Shown here piece after piece: positions 34,436 to 41,438 of a stretch of 42,668 bases of DNA. The notes beneath the pieces were generated by a model. The model was not told where the DNA came from. It worked only from the letters and a program-made list of their open reading frames with translations, and made no database searches. The stretch comes from an uncultured Actinomycetes bacterium (GTDB lineage: Bacteria > Actinomycetota > Actinomycetes > Nanopelagicales > Nanopelagicaceae), in contig CAIMZW010000090.1 of assembly GCA_903846075.1 (NCBI GenBank), positions 1 to 42,668 of the forward strand, read 5' to 3'. The translations under genes and the position numbers were made by a program. Numbering within the stretch: the stretch's first letter is position 1; every line of letters begins with the position of its first letter.

Positions 34436-35314
34436 CTTCACAATGAAAATTCCACAGCCAAGAAGTAACCCAATAATGCCGGGGATAATCCCTGAAGCCG
34501 GATGCTGTCCCAGCCACCAAAAAGCCAAGATTGCGCTCACCGGAACTTCGAAAAATACGATGAGCGAGACCACAGCAGGTGAAACTCGCTTGAGCGAAAG
34601 ATTGAACATTGTATGTCCAAGCAACTGTGCCCCACCGATAAGGGCAACAACTAATAGCCATTGAGCAAGCGAAAAATGGAAGAGATCGCACCGCAAAAGT
34701 AAGGCAATCGGAAGCGCAGTTAAGGAACAAACGAAATAACAGACTGAGGTATAGGTTGATGTGGAGACGCTCTTTTGGGCACGCGAACCCACCAAGACAT
34801 ATCCAGCGGCCAGTGCAGCACCAACGAGTGCTGCCAAATCTCCCACAAAGGATCGATAGGAAATTCGTAGGTCAACTCCAGTGATGAGCAGAACCGAGAG
34901 AAATGCAATAAACATTCCGATCCAGGCCCGCCTTGGAATTTCATGTCCGCGAAAACGTAAATAGAGCGCGGTGAAAATGGGTTGCATTGCAGTCAGAGCC
35001 GTTCCAGCAGCAACGCTTGTCATCCTCATAGCTATAAAAAAGCCGATAAAGTGAAATGCAAGGAGAACGCCAGCAAGTGCCGAAAGCCCTATTGCCCGCC
35101 GCTGTTGGGCGGTACGCCACTCTCGTTTTCGCCAAGCGAAGGGAGCCATGCATAAGGCGCCACCAAGATTCCGCCAGAAAATTAAGGAAGGTACGGGCAT
35201 CGTGCTGCGCGCAATGACTGGGCCAGAAGTTCCAATCCCTACAACTCCGAGGGAGAGGAAAAGTATGTCCCGACCTTTTGGCAGAGCCGTGTGATTATCT
35301 ATCCCGTTCGACAT
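34409..35314 (-). CDS. EamA/DMT family transporter
   Basis: A 301-residue membrane protein with about ten hydrophobic helices in two related halves, the EamA repeat pattern of drug/metabolite exporters. Typical pieces are VIARSTMPVPSLIFWRNLGGAL, AGTALTAMQPIFTALYLRF near helix 3-4, and ISPAVVSLIVFFEVPVSAILAFW-like sequence in the second half. The substrate is unknown; relatives export amino acids or metabolites. The ATG follows the transporter gene upstream without a gap (TAAATG). The C-terminus runs into the 15-bp tandem repeats, giving the tail KAQSEPAQS. Confidence 0.9.
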   Translation of the reverse strand: MSNGIDNHTALPKGRDILFLSLGVVGIGTSGPVIARSTMPVPSLIFWRNLGGALCMAPFAWRKREWRTAQQRRAIGLSALAGVLLAFHFIGFFIAMRMTSVAAGTALTAMQPIFTALYLRFRGHEIPRRAWIGMFIAFLSVLLITGVDLRISYRSFVGDLAALVGAALAAGYVLVGSRAQKSVSTSTYTSVCYFVCSLTALPIALLLRCDLFHFSLAQWLLVVALIGGAQLLGHTMFNLSLKRVSPAVVSLIVFFEVPVSAILAFWWLGQHPASGIIPGIIGLLLGCGIFIVKAQSEPAQS

Positions 35315-36604
35315 TTAGTGGAAGGTGAACCAAATCATGCAAGAGATACAGATTGCAACCAGAGTAATAATTACTAAATAAATGCCACGCATTGTTTTGG
35401 TTGCTGCATAGGAGCCCATCAAACGTTTATCTTTAGCTATTCCGTACATATAGAGCATGAGCGGAAGCAGCAATACGGCATTAAGAATTTGTGTGACAAC
35501 CAGAATTGTGATCAGCGGGGCGCCTGGAATCATGATCAGAGCCGCACTTAACAAAGTAATGAATGCGAAGGTGCCATAGAAAAGTGGTGCTTCTCTTGGA
35601 CCGTCATCGAGAGCTGCTGGCCTACCCGTGAGGTCTCCTACCGAGTATGCAGTGGAGAGCGGCAAAATAGATGCCGCAAGAAGCGCCGCGCCAATTAACC
35701 CGACCGCGAACAAGTCCTTGGCTAAGGTACCTGCCAGCGGCTTCAAAGCTGCTGCAGCTTTGGAAGCATCATCGATCGTTATATGTTGTTTATTGAGAGT
35801 CGCAGCGCAAGTAATGATGACAAAGAATCCAATGACTCCGGTGAGAATGGATCCGGTCCAAACGTCGACACGCAATAATTTGAGATCATCACGAGTCAAA
35901 CGCTTATCAACTGCGTAGGACTGAATGAACGCCAATCCCCATGGCGCCAGAGTGGTACCCAAAGTTGCCGTGGCAATGAAGACTGCATCATGGGTAAAGG
36001 GCATGGAAGGTACAACCATCCCCTTGAATGCGGCTCCCCAATTCGGGTGTGCCAAGAATCCGGCAATGACATAAGCAAAGAAAACTGCGGAGAGAATAAA
36101 GAAGACTTTTTCCACGCGAGAGAAGGACCCTCGAAGAACAAGAAATGAAACAAGGAATGCGGCTATCGGAACTGTTACATATCGCGAATAGCCAAAGAGT
36201 TGTCCCGCTGCGGCAATGCCCGCAAATTCCGCCGTCATAGTTCCGATATTTGCCAGAATCAATGCGATAGCGCTCATCACTCCCGACCGAGCGCCATACT
36301 TTTGGCGAACTAAACCAATCAAACCTTGCCGAGTCACAACACCGATTCGAGCACCTAAATCTTGAAAGAGAATCAACGCAATAGTGGAAGCCACCAGAAC
36401 CCAGAGCATGCGATATCCGTATTTCGCACCTAAAACTGAATAGGTGGTGATACCCGCGGGATCATCATCGGAGAGCCCGGCAATGATTCCGGGTCCCATC
36501 ACAGCAAGTAGGGCTGCAATTCTGATTTTCCTTGGCGAAATTGGTTTTAATGTCGGAACCGAACTCTTCTTCGCTACCTTTTTTACTTCGCCTGTTGAGC
36601 TCAT
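35315..36604 (-). CDS. Nramp-related divalent cation transporter (NRMT-like, possibly Mg2+)
   Basis: A 429-residue membrane protein with about eleven helices, of the Nramp fold. Helix 1 has SDDDPAGITTYS (45-56) where manganese/iron Nramps have DPGN: the aspartate is kept, the Asn is lost. Helix 6 has GTTLAPWGLAF (216-226) where Nramps have MPH: the metal-binding Met is Ala220 and His is Trp222. Loss of the soft Met ligand and changes in DPGN are the features described for NRAMP-related Mg2+ transporters, so Mg2+ uptake is more likely than Mn2+ uptake. The ATG overlaps the stop of a gene for an MgtE-type Mg2+-sensor domain, which supports this. Mn2+ transport remains possible. Confidence 0.85.
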   Translation of the reverse strand: MSSTGEVKKVAKKSSVPTLKPISPRKIRIAALLAVMGPGIIAGLSDDDPAGITTYSVLGAKYGYRMLWVLVASTIALILFQDLGARIGVVTRQGLIGLVRQKYGARSGVMSAIALILANIGTMTAEFAGIAAAGQLFGYSRYVTVPIAAFLVSFLVLRGSFSRVEKVFFILSAVFFAYVIAGFLAHPNWGAAFKGMVVPSMPFTHDAVFIATATLGTTLAPWGLAFIQSYAVDKRLTRDDLKLLRVDVWTGSILTGVIGFFVIITCAATLNKQHITIDDASKAAAALKPLAGTLAKDLFAVGLIGAALLAASILPLSTAYSVGDLTGRPAALDDGPREAPLFYGTFAFITLLSAALIMIPGAPLITILVVTQILNAVLLLPLMLYMYGIAKDKRLMGSYAATKTMRGIYLVIITLVAICISCMIWFTFH

Positions 36605-37947
36605 GAAAGTCCACCACTTCCTTGAGAAAAGGTACGTCGTTCAGAGGCGTCGACCAAGGCGTCAACTAAATCGTCAGCCAAAATTCTTCCTACTGGTTTG
36701 TTTTTCTCATCCACAACGATGATTGAGGATCCACGGTTATTGGAAAACTCTTCTACAACTTCATCCAAGGGAGTCTCTAGGCCGATTGAAGTTGGGTAAG
36801 GCGGGCCGATAAGACTTGCCAACAAGTCAGTACTTTTTGCTGCGACTAATTCCACGACTTGAATGTGATCGATCAACTTTCCTTTTGAATCAACCACGAC
36901 GACGCCGTCTGAGATATCTCGTTCACGATTGTCCACGAGGAGCTTCAGCGCAGAAGCCACGGTATCTTTTTCGTGCACAATCAAAATATGAGTCGTCATA
37001 ATTCCACCAGCTGCGGTCTCATCAAAAGAAACCAATTCACGGAGCTGTTTTGCAACCGATGAATCCATCACTTCCAAAATACTTTCACGGTGTTCATCGC
37101 CGAGGTCACGCAAGACTTCCGCACTTTCATCAGGCTCCATGTAGGAAAGGAGTTCTGCAGATCGCTCTGACGTGAGACCACGAATCAAGCCTTGCAACTC
37201 CTCCTCTTCCATCTCCTCCAAAGCATCTGCTGCTAGTTCAGGATCAAGGAGTTCTACGAATGCCCCTTGCTCCCGTCCTGCCAAATCTTCAATCAAGTCT
37301 GCCAAGTCAGCTGGGCGTAGTTGACTAAGAACCGCTCGGGAACCAGAAGTCCGAACTACTCCACCGCCATCTGCAAGAGATGCCACCGAAGCCCAATCAA
37401 CAACATGTTCTGGTGTTGGACGACGACGAATAGCGCCAGGAAATACTCGCCGAATAAAGGAGACAAAGGAGATGTCTACTCCTACTACTCGAATTTCTCG
37501 GTCGAAGGGAGCTAAATAGAGATCCGAAGAACGAACAACCCGCAAACCATCAACATCAACAATTTGATGGTCGATCACATCCGCGTCAAGAAGTGACTCT
37601 CCTTCGCGACGGGTGAAATCTTGAAGGTTTATTTTTGTGGTCGAGAGGCGAATCTCATCTTTCGTTAACTTTGATATTCGAGCACCATCAATAAAGGATT
37701 TGTGCTGGCCAACTTTTACGATGAGACCAGAGACTGGTGGATATGTCTCCTCGCCATGGCGAACTACTACATCCACCAATTTGCCGATATCTCGACCATC
37801 CAGATCTTTGACCGGGCGACCGATCAATCCGGCAACCGAGACCAGAGATTCCCTGATATTTTTTCGCGCCAGAACCGAATCTCTTCGTCCAACGATGCGC
37901 TTGGCGACAGTATTTATCCCAGTAACTGGGACTGCTGGTCGCTTCAT
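36601..37947 (-). CDS. PRC-barrel/MgtE-N/CBS protein without a membrane domain
   Basis: A 448-residue soluble protein. The N-terminal PRC-barrel-like parts (about 35-170, LIGRPVKDLDGRDIGKLVDVVV and a second copy) precede an MgtE N-domain (about 205-305, LRPADLADLIEDLAGREQGAFVELLDPELAADALEEM). Two CBS domains follow (about 310-440, GIMTTHILIVHEKDTVASAL). In MgtE channels the N and CBS domains bind Mg2+ and close the pore. Here the membrane part is absent, as in Rv1232c. The gene overlaps the Nramp-related transporter gene by 4 nt, so the protein may act as its Mg2+-dependent regulator (inference). It opens the seven-gene operon, about 85 bases downstream of mrp. Confidence 0.88.
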   Translation of the reverse strand: MKRPAVPVTGINTVAKRIVGRRDSVLARKNIRESLVSVAGLIGRPVKDLDGRDIGKLVDVVVRHGEETYPPVSGLIVKVGQHKSFIDGARISKLTKDEIRLSTTKINLQDFTRREGESLLDADVIDHQIVDVDGLRVVRSSDLYLAPFDREIRVVGVDISFVSFIRRVFPGAIRRRPTPEHVVDWASVASLADGGGVVRTSGSRAVLSQLRPADLADLIEDLAGREQGAFVELLDPELAADALEEMEEEELQGLIRGLTSERSAELLSYMEPDESAEVLRDLGDEHRESILEVMDSSVAKQLRELVSFDETAAGGIMTTHILIVHEKDTVASALKLLVDNRERDISDGVVVVDSKGKLIDHIQVVELVAAKSTDLLASLIGPPYPTSIGLETPLDEVVEEFSNNRGSSIIVVDEKNKPVGRILADDLVDALVDASERRTFSQGSGGLS

Positions 37948-37955
37948 AGTGAAAT

Positions 37956-37989
37956 CTTAGGTGCTTAGGTGCGCTTGCCGTGCTTAGGT
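37956..37989. repeat. Short direct repeats upstream of the MgtE-N gene
   Basis: CTTAGGTG occurs twice in tandem (37956-37963, 37964-37971), and GTGCTTAGGT at 37961-37970 recurs at 37980-37989, a 19-base period. They occupy the 85-base gap before the operon, within 45 bases of the ATG. They may be operator half-sites for a regulator of the operon, or chance. I found no clear promoter pair here, and the ribosome site of the gene is weak. Confidence 0.4.
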
Positions 37990-38032
37990 TCGATGAAATG
38001 AGGCAAACAGAAGGTGAATAAGCCTGATCTAC

Positions 38033-39163
38033 CTAGGTATGAAGGGTCAGCGGGATCCCGACCAATGATTTGGGACGAATCATCAAGTTATCGAGCAGTT
38101 GGCTAAAGGCTTGTGCTGCTGGGGATTCCGGATTTGCCAGTGAAATTGGGTTACCTTCGTCGCCGCCCTCGCGAAGAGCGTTTTCGAATGGGATCTTCGC
38201 CAGAACCGAGATTTCACTGCCAACAAGAGCAGACAATCTCTTAGCCGTCTCCTCTCCTCCGCCAGTGCCGAAAATTGAGATCAGTTCGCCACATTTAGGG
38301 CAAGAAATATCCGACATATTTTCCACGACACCCAAAATATGTTGTTTCATTTGGTGCGCGATTCTTCCGGCGCGTTCGGCAACCTCGGCTGCTGCCAGCT
38401 GTGGCGTAGTCACAACTAATATCTCAGAGGCAGGAATAAGTTGTCCGAGTGAGATGGCAATATCTCCGGTTCCTGGTGGGAGATCGAGGAGTAATAGATC
38501 GAGGTCACCCCAATACGCATCACTGAGCAATTGTTCGAGAACTCGATGAAGAAGTGGACCACGGTAGGCAATTGCGTCAGAACGTTCCGGCTTAAACATC
38601 TCCATGGAGACAACTTTTACGCCAAAGTTTTCGACCGGGATAAAAGTTTGATCAATGGCAGTCGGACGTTGACCCACGATTCCCATTAATCGAGGGATGG
38701 AGTGACCGTAAACGTCAGCATCCAGTATGCCCACTTTCAAACCGCGAGCCGCTGCAGTCACAGCCAAGTTGACGGTTACCGAAGACTTCCCAACTCCACC
38801 TTTTCCTGAAGCAATACCAAGAACACGAGTCAAGGAATCGGGTTGGGCAAAGGGGATAAATTTCTCGCGCCCGCCACGAAGCAATTTCTTCACGGCATCA
38901 CGCTGAGCCTCATTCATCACGCCAAAATGGAGGTCAACTTTTTCGACTTCATCAATTGTTGAGACCGCTTCCAATATGTCGCGCTGCAAGCGATCTCGCA
39001 TCGGACAGCCAGAAATGGTGAGCAGGATTTTTACAGTTAGAACGCCGCGAGAAAATTCAACGGATTCCACCATGCCCAATTCAGGAAGCGGGCGATGAAG
39101 TTCTGGATCGATGACCTTGGCTAGCGCTGCGTTGGTACTTTCAATTACTTCGGCAGCACTCAT
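38033..39163 (-). CDS. mrp: Mrp/NBP35-type Fe-S cluster carrier ATPase (ApbC)
   Basis: Carries and delivers Fe-S clusters using ATP. At 376 residues it joins an N-terminal MIP18/DUF59 domain (about 5-90, with SGCPMRD at 51-57) to a MinD-like ATPase. The P-loop is ASGKGGVGKSSVT (118-130) with both lysines, and GILDADVYGHS is the next motif. The cluster-binding CxxC is CPKCGE in the SDISCPKCGEL region. The order htrA-tatB-mrp is conserved with M. tuberculosis (Rv1223, Rv1224, Rv1229c). Its ATG overlaps the tatB stop (39160-39163), so the two are co-translated. Confidence 0.95.
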   Translation of the reverse strand: MSAAEVIESTNAALAKVIDPELHRPLPELGMVESVEFSRGVLTVKILLTISGCPMRDRLQRDILEAVSTIDEVEKVDLHFGVMNEAQRDAVKKLLRGGREKFIPFAQPDSLTRVLGIASGKGGVGKSSVTVNLAVTAAARGLKVGILDADVYGHSIPRLMGIVGQRPTAIDQTFIPVENFGVKVVSMEMFKPERSDAIAYRGPLLHRVLEQLLSDAYWGDLDLLLLDLPPGTGDIAISLGQLIPASEILVVTTPQLAAAEVAERAGRIAHQMKQHILGVVENMSDISCPKCGELISIFGTGGGEETAKRLSALVGSEISVLAKIPFENALREGGDEGNPISLANPESPAAQAFSQLLDNLMIRPKSLVGIPLTLHT

Positions 39164-39471
39164 AGGAGATCTGGATCAATCTTGGCAACGCTCTTAACCT
39201 CTTCGATTTCAGCCACCGGATCAACTCCATCCATCGCTTCAGAAAGATGTTTCTGAATAAATTTCTTGGGGTTTAAATCAGTCACCTGAAGATCTTCGTA
39301 GCCTGGGCCCAAGTTCTCTCGAAGTTCGGCGGTAGCAGTCTGCGAAATGTTCTTTAGCTTCTTCACCAATTTGGCGGCTTCGCGCGCAAATTGAGGCAAC
39401 TTATCTGGCCCAATCAAAATGAGGGCTAGAACGGCCAGCGTCAAGAATTTCTCGGCACCGATATTAAACAT
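39160..39471 (-). CDS. tatB: Sec-independent translocase component TatB
   Basis: A 103-residue Tat component with one N-terminal membrane helix (FLTLAVLALILIGPDKLPQF, 9-28, with the conserved hinge GP). An amphipathic helix follows (REAAKLVKKLKNISQTA) and then an acidic tail. The length and gene position (between htrA and mrp) favour TatB over TatA. TatB helps TatC receive folded twin-arginine proteins. tatA and tatC are not in this window. It lies 42 bases downstream of htrA. Confidence 0.92.
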   Translation of the reverse strand: MFNIGAEKFLTLAVLALILIGPDKLPQFAREAAKLVKKLKNISQTATAELRENLGPGYEDLQVTDLNPKKFIQKHLSEAMDGVDPVAEIEEVKSVAKIDPDLL

Positions 39472-39513
39472 GGGGTAAGCGTAGTCCGTGGGGGCTAATG
39501 CTTACATCTTGAC

Positions 39514-40674
39514 CTATTGCTTGCCGATGAGCTTCAACTTCACTTCATGTGTAGTTCCGTTTCGATCGAATTTCACCGAAACCGTATCGCCCACATTATG
39601 CGAACGAACCGCAACGATTAACTCGTCTGAATTGCCTACAGATTGACCATCAAATGAAGTGATGACATCGCCAGGTTGAATTCCGGCTTTCGCGGCCGGA
39701 CCACCAGCGAGAATCGAATCCGGAGCGTCGGCAACTTTGGCACCATTGCCCAAGTAGGAGCTATCCAAGGAAAGTCCCATAATGGGATGAGTGGCAACGC
39801 CCGACTTAATGAGTTGGTCAACGGTTTTCTTCACTTGATTAATGGGGATAGCAAACCCCAATCCAATCGAACCCGATTCGCCAGTGAAGGAACTGCCCAG
39901 TGAGGCGATAGCTGAGTTGACTCCTACAACCGCGCCAGAGGCATCAACAAGTGGGCCACCGGAGTTACCTGGATTAATCGCAGCATCGGTTTGAAGTGCA
40001 TTAATAAATGAGCTCTCTCCCGTGCCACTTCCAGCGGTAACCGGTCGATTCTTGGCGCTAATAATTCCAGAGGTAACTGTTCCGGCTAATCCCAACGGAG
40101 ATCCGATCGCGATGACGGGGTCGCCGACTTGGACTTTATCGCTGTTGCCAAGTTGCAGGGCTGGTGCCCCCGTGACGGCTATTTTCAAAACGGCGAGATC
40201 GTAGGCGCTATCTCGACCAATAATTTTCGCTGGATAACTTTTCTGGTTAGTAAGAGTCACAGAAATAGTCCCGTTGTCAGTGACGGCTGCGGCGACCACG
40301 TGATTATTGGTGACGATATAGCCGTTGCTGTCGATGAACCAACCAGTTCCGGTATCTCCACCAGTTGCAGTCTTAACGGAGATCGAAACGACCGATGGGG
40401 AGACTCTGGCGGCAAGGCCAGCAACAGAATCTGGTGCGCGCTCGATCGTGGAGCGCGAATTCACAATATGAGAGGAGTTATTAACGATATTTACCGTGCC
40501 ACCAATAAGTGCACCCATACCACCGGCCACCAATGCCAAAATCAGTGCAATACCTAAACCAATCACCGGTCGCCCAGGAGGTTGGGCAATGGCCGGTGCA
40601 GTTTGACTCTCAGGAGTGCTCCACCAAGGAGTATCTGCAGGTGGTTGTGGGAGGGGGGTGGTCTCGTCACTCAT
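39514..40674 (-). CDS. htrA: HtrA/DegP-like membrane-anchored serine protease with PDZ domain
   Basis: Envelope protease/chaperone of 386 residues. A proline-rich cytoplasmic start (1-35) precedes one membrane helix (36-58). The trypsin-like domain has His125 (TNNHVVAA), Asp159 (SAYDLAVLK) and Ser238 (NPGNSGGPLVD). The PDZ domain is at about 290-380, with AKAGIQPGDVITSFDGQSV-like sequence. In Mycobacterium htrA follows sigE and rseA and is under SigE control. Those two genes are absent here, so stress control of this protease must differ. A ribosome site GAGG lies about 10 nt before the ATG. Confidence 0.95.
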   Translation of the reverse strand: MSDETTPLPQPPADTPWWSTPESQTAPAIAQPPGRPVIGLGIALILALVAGGMGALIGGTVNIVNNSSHIVNSRSTIERAPDSVAGLAARVSPSVVSISVKTATGGDTGTGWFIDSNGYIVTNNHVVAAAVTDNGTISVTLTNQKSYPAKIIGRDSAYDLAVLKIAVTGAPALQLGNSDKVQVGDPVIAIGSPLGLAGTVTSGIISAKNRPVTAGSGTGESSFINALQTDAAINPGNSGGPLVDASGAVVGVNSAIASLGSSFTGESGSIGLGFAIPINQVKKTVDQLIKSGVATHPIMGLSLDSSYLGNGAKVADAPDSILAGGPAAKAGIQPGDVITSFDGQSVGNSDELIVAVRSHNVGDTVSVKFDRNGTTHEVKLKLIGKQ

Positions 40675-40760
40675 TCGAAATTCGCCTCAAACTTTCTTAG
40701 ATCTCAATTGCTCGAATTTTGTCGAATTCATAGATAGGTAATCATGGGGTAGAAATCCTA

Positions 40761-40802
40761 ATAAAAGGTGAGAATTCCTCTCAAAGTTTGCAGAGAGAAT
40801 TC
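40761..40802 (-). terminator. Probable intrinsic terminator after the O-methyltransferase gene
   Basis: Just beyond the methyltransferase stop, the reverse strand carries an inverted repeat, GAATTCTCTC (40793-40802) and GAGAG-GAATTC (40772-40782), with a one-base bulge and a 10-base loop. A TTTTATT run follows (about 40760-40766). This would separate the pepA-OMT transcript from htrA. The stem is A/T-rich, so efficiency may be modest. Confidence 0.55.
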
Positions 40803-40805
40803 GAG

Positions 40806-41438
40806 TTACAACTTCGCCGCAATCAGTACGCCGGCCCCTACCGGTAACAGAGTAGAACTCCAACGAGTGTCTTCCTTCAAGGCCCTAATCGCATCTCGCC
40901 TGGAAATTGACTCGTAATCGCGTTGCGTTGGATCCGCGACCTTGCCACCACTGAGCGCTTGATCAATCACCAAAAGCCCATGATCGCCAAGAAGTCGATA
41001 GCTCTCCTGCACCACATCAAAGAGATCATCAGCCGGTCGAACAATCATGATGTCGTAATTCTTGTCGGCCAACTTGCCAACGACGGTGATGATGTTTCCG
41101 GTTATCAATCGAAATCGTTGCGGAGATATCCCAGAGTCTTCGAAGACCTTACGGGCATTGCCGCTATTTTCTCTTTCGGTATCAATGGAGGTGAGTACGC
41201 CATCAGGGGCTAGTCCTTGAAAAATCCAGAGCCCACTGACTCCAGAACCAGTTCCAATTTCAACAACTGATTTCGCCCGAACTAAACTGACCAAGAACTT
41301 TAAAAGACCCCCGACTGCAGGTGATGGATCTTCAACTCCCACCTCTATTCCATTTGAGCGAGCCTGTTGCATAAAGAAATCTTCATGCGGAAACCCTTCC
41401 GAAAAGGCGAACATGTCGCCACGGTTGAGGAGGGTCAC
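40806..41438 (-). CDS. Class I SAM-dependent O-methyltransferase (Rv1220c-like)
   Basis: Rossmann methyltransferase of the caffeoyl-CoA O-methyltransferase group. VVEIGTGSGVSGLWI holds the SAM glycine loop, SIDTERENSGNARKVF the acidic residue that binds ribose, and DIMIVRPADDLFDV the later strand. It corresponds by position to Rv1220c upstream of htrA in M. tuberculosis; the substrate is unknown. The frame could open at ATG 41453, but the GTG at 41436-41438 forms a GTGA overlap with the pepA stop, a pattern common in this region; ATG 41412-41414 is another option. I give the GTG start (210 residues), uncertain. Confidence 0.85.
   Translation of the reverse strand: MTLLNRGDMFAFSEGFPHEDFFMQQARSNGIEVGVEDPSPAVGGLLKFLVSLVRAKSVVEIGTGSGVSGLWIFQGLAPDGVLTSIDTERENSGNARKVFEDSGISPQRFRLITGNIITVVGKLADKNYDIMIVRPADDLFDVVQESYRLLGDHGLLVIDQALSGGKVADPTQRDYESISRRDAIRALKEDTRWSSTLLPVGAGVLIAAKL

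Noticed and set aside
36444-36722. Plus-strand frame across the junction of the transporter and MgtE-N genes
   Set aside because: Antisense to two clear genes; no ribosome site or recognisable domain.
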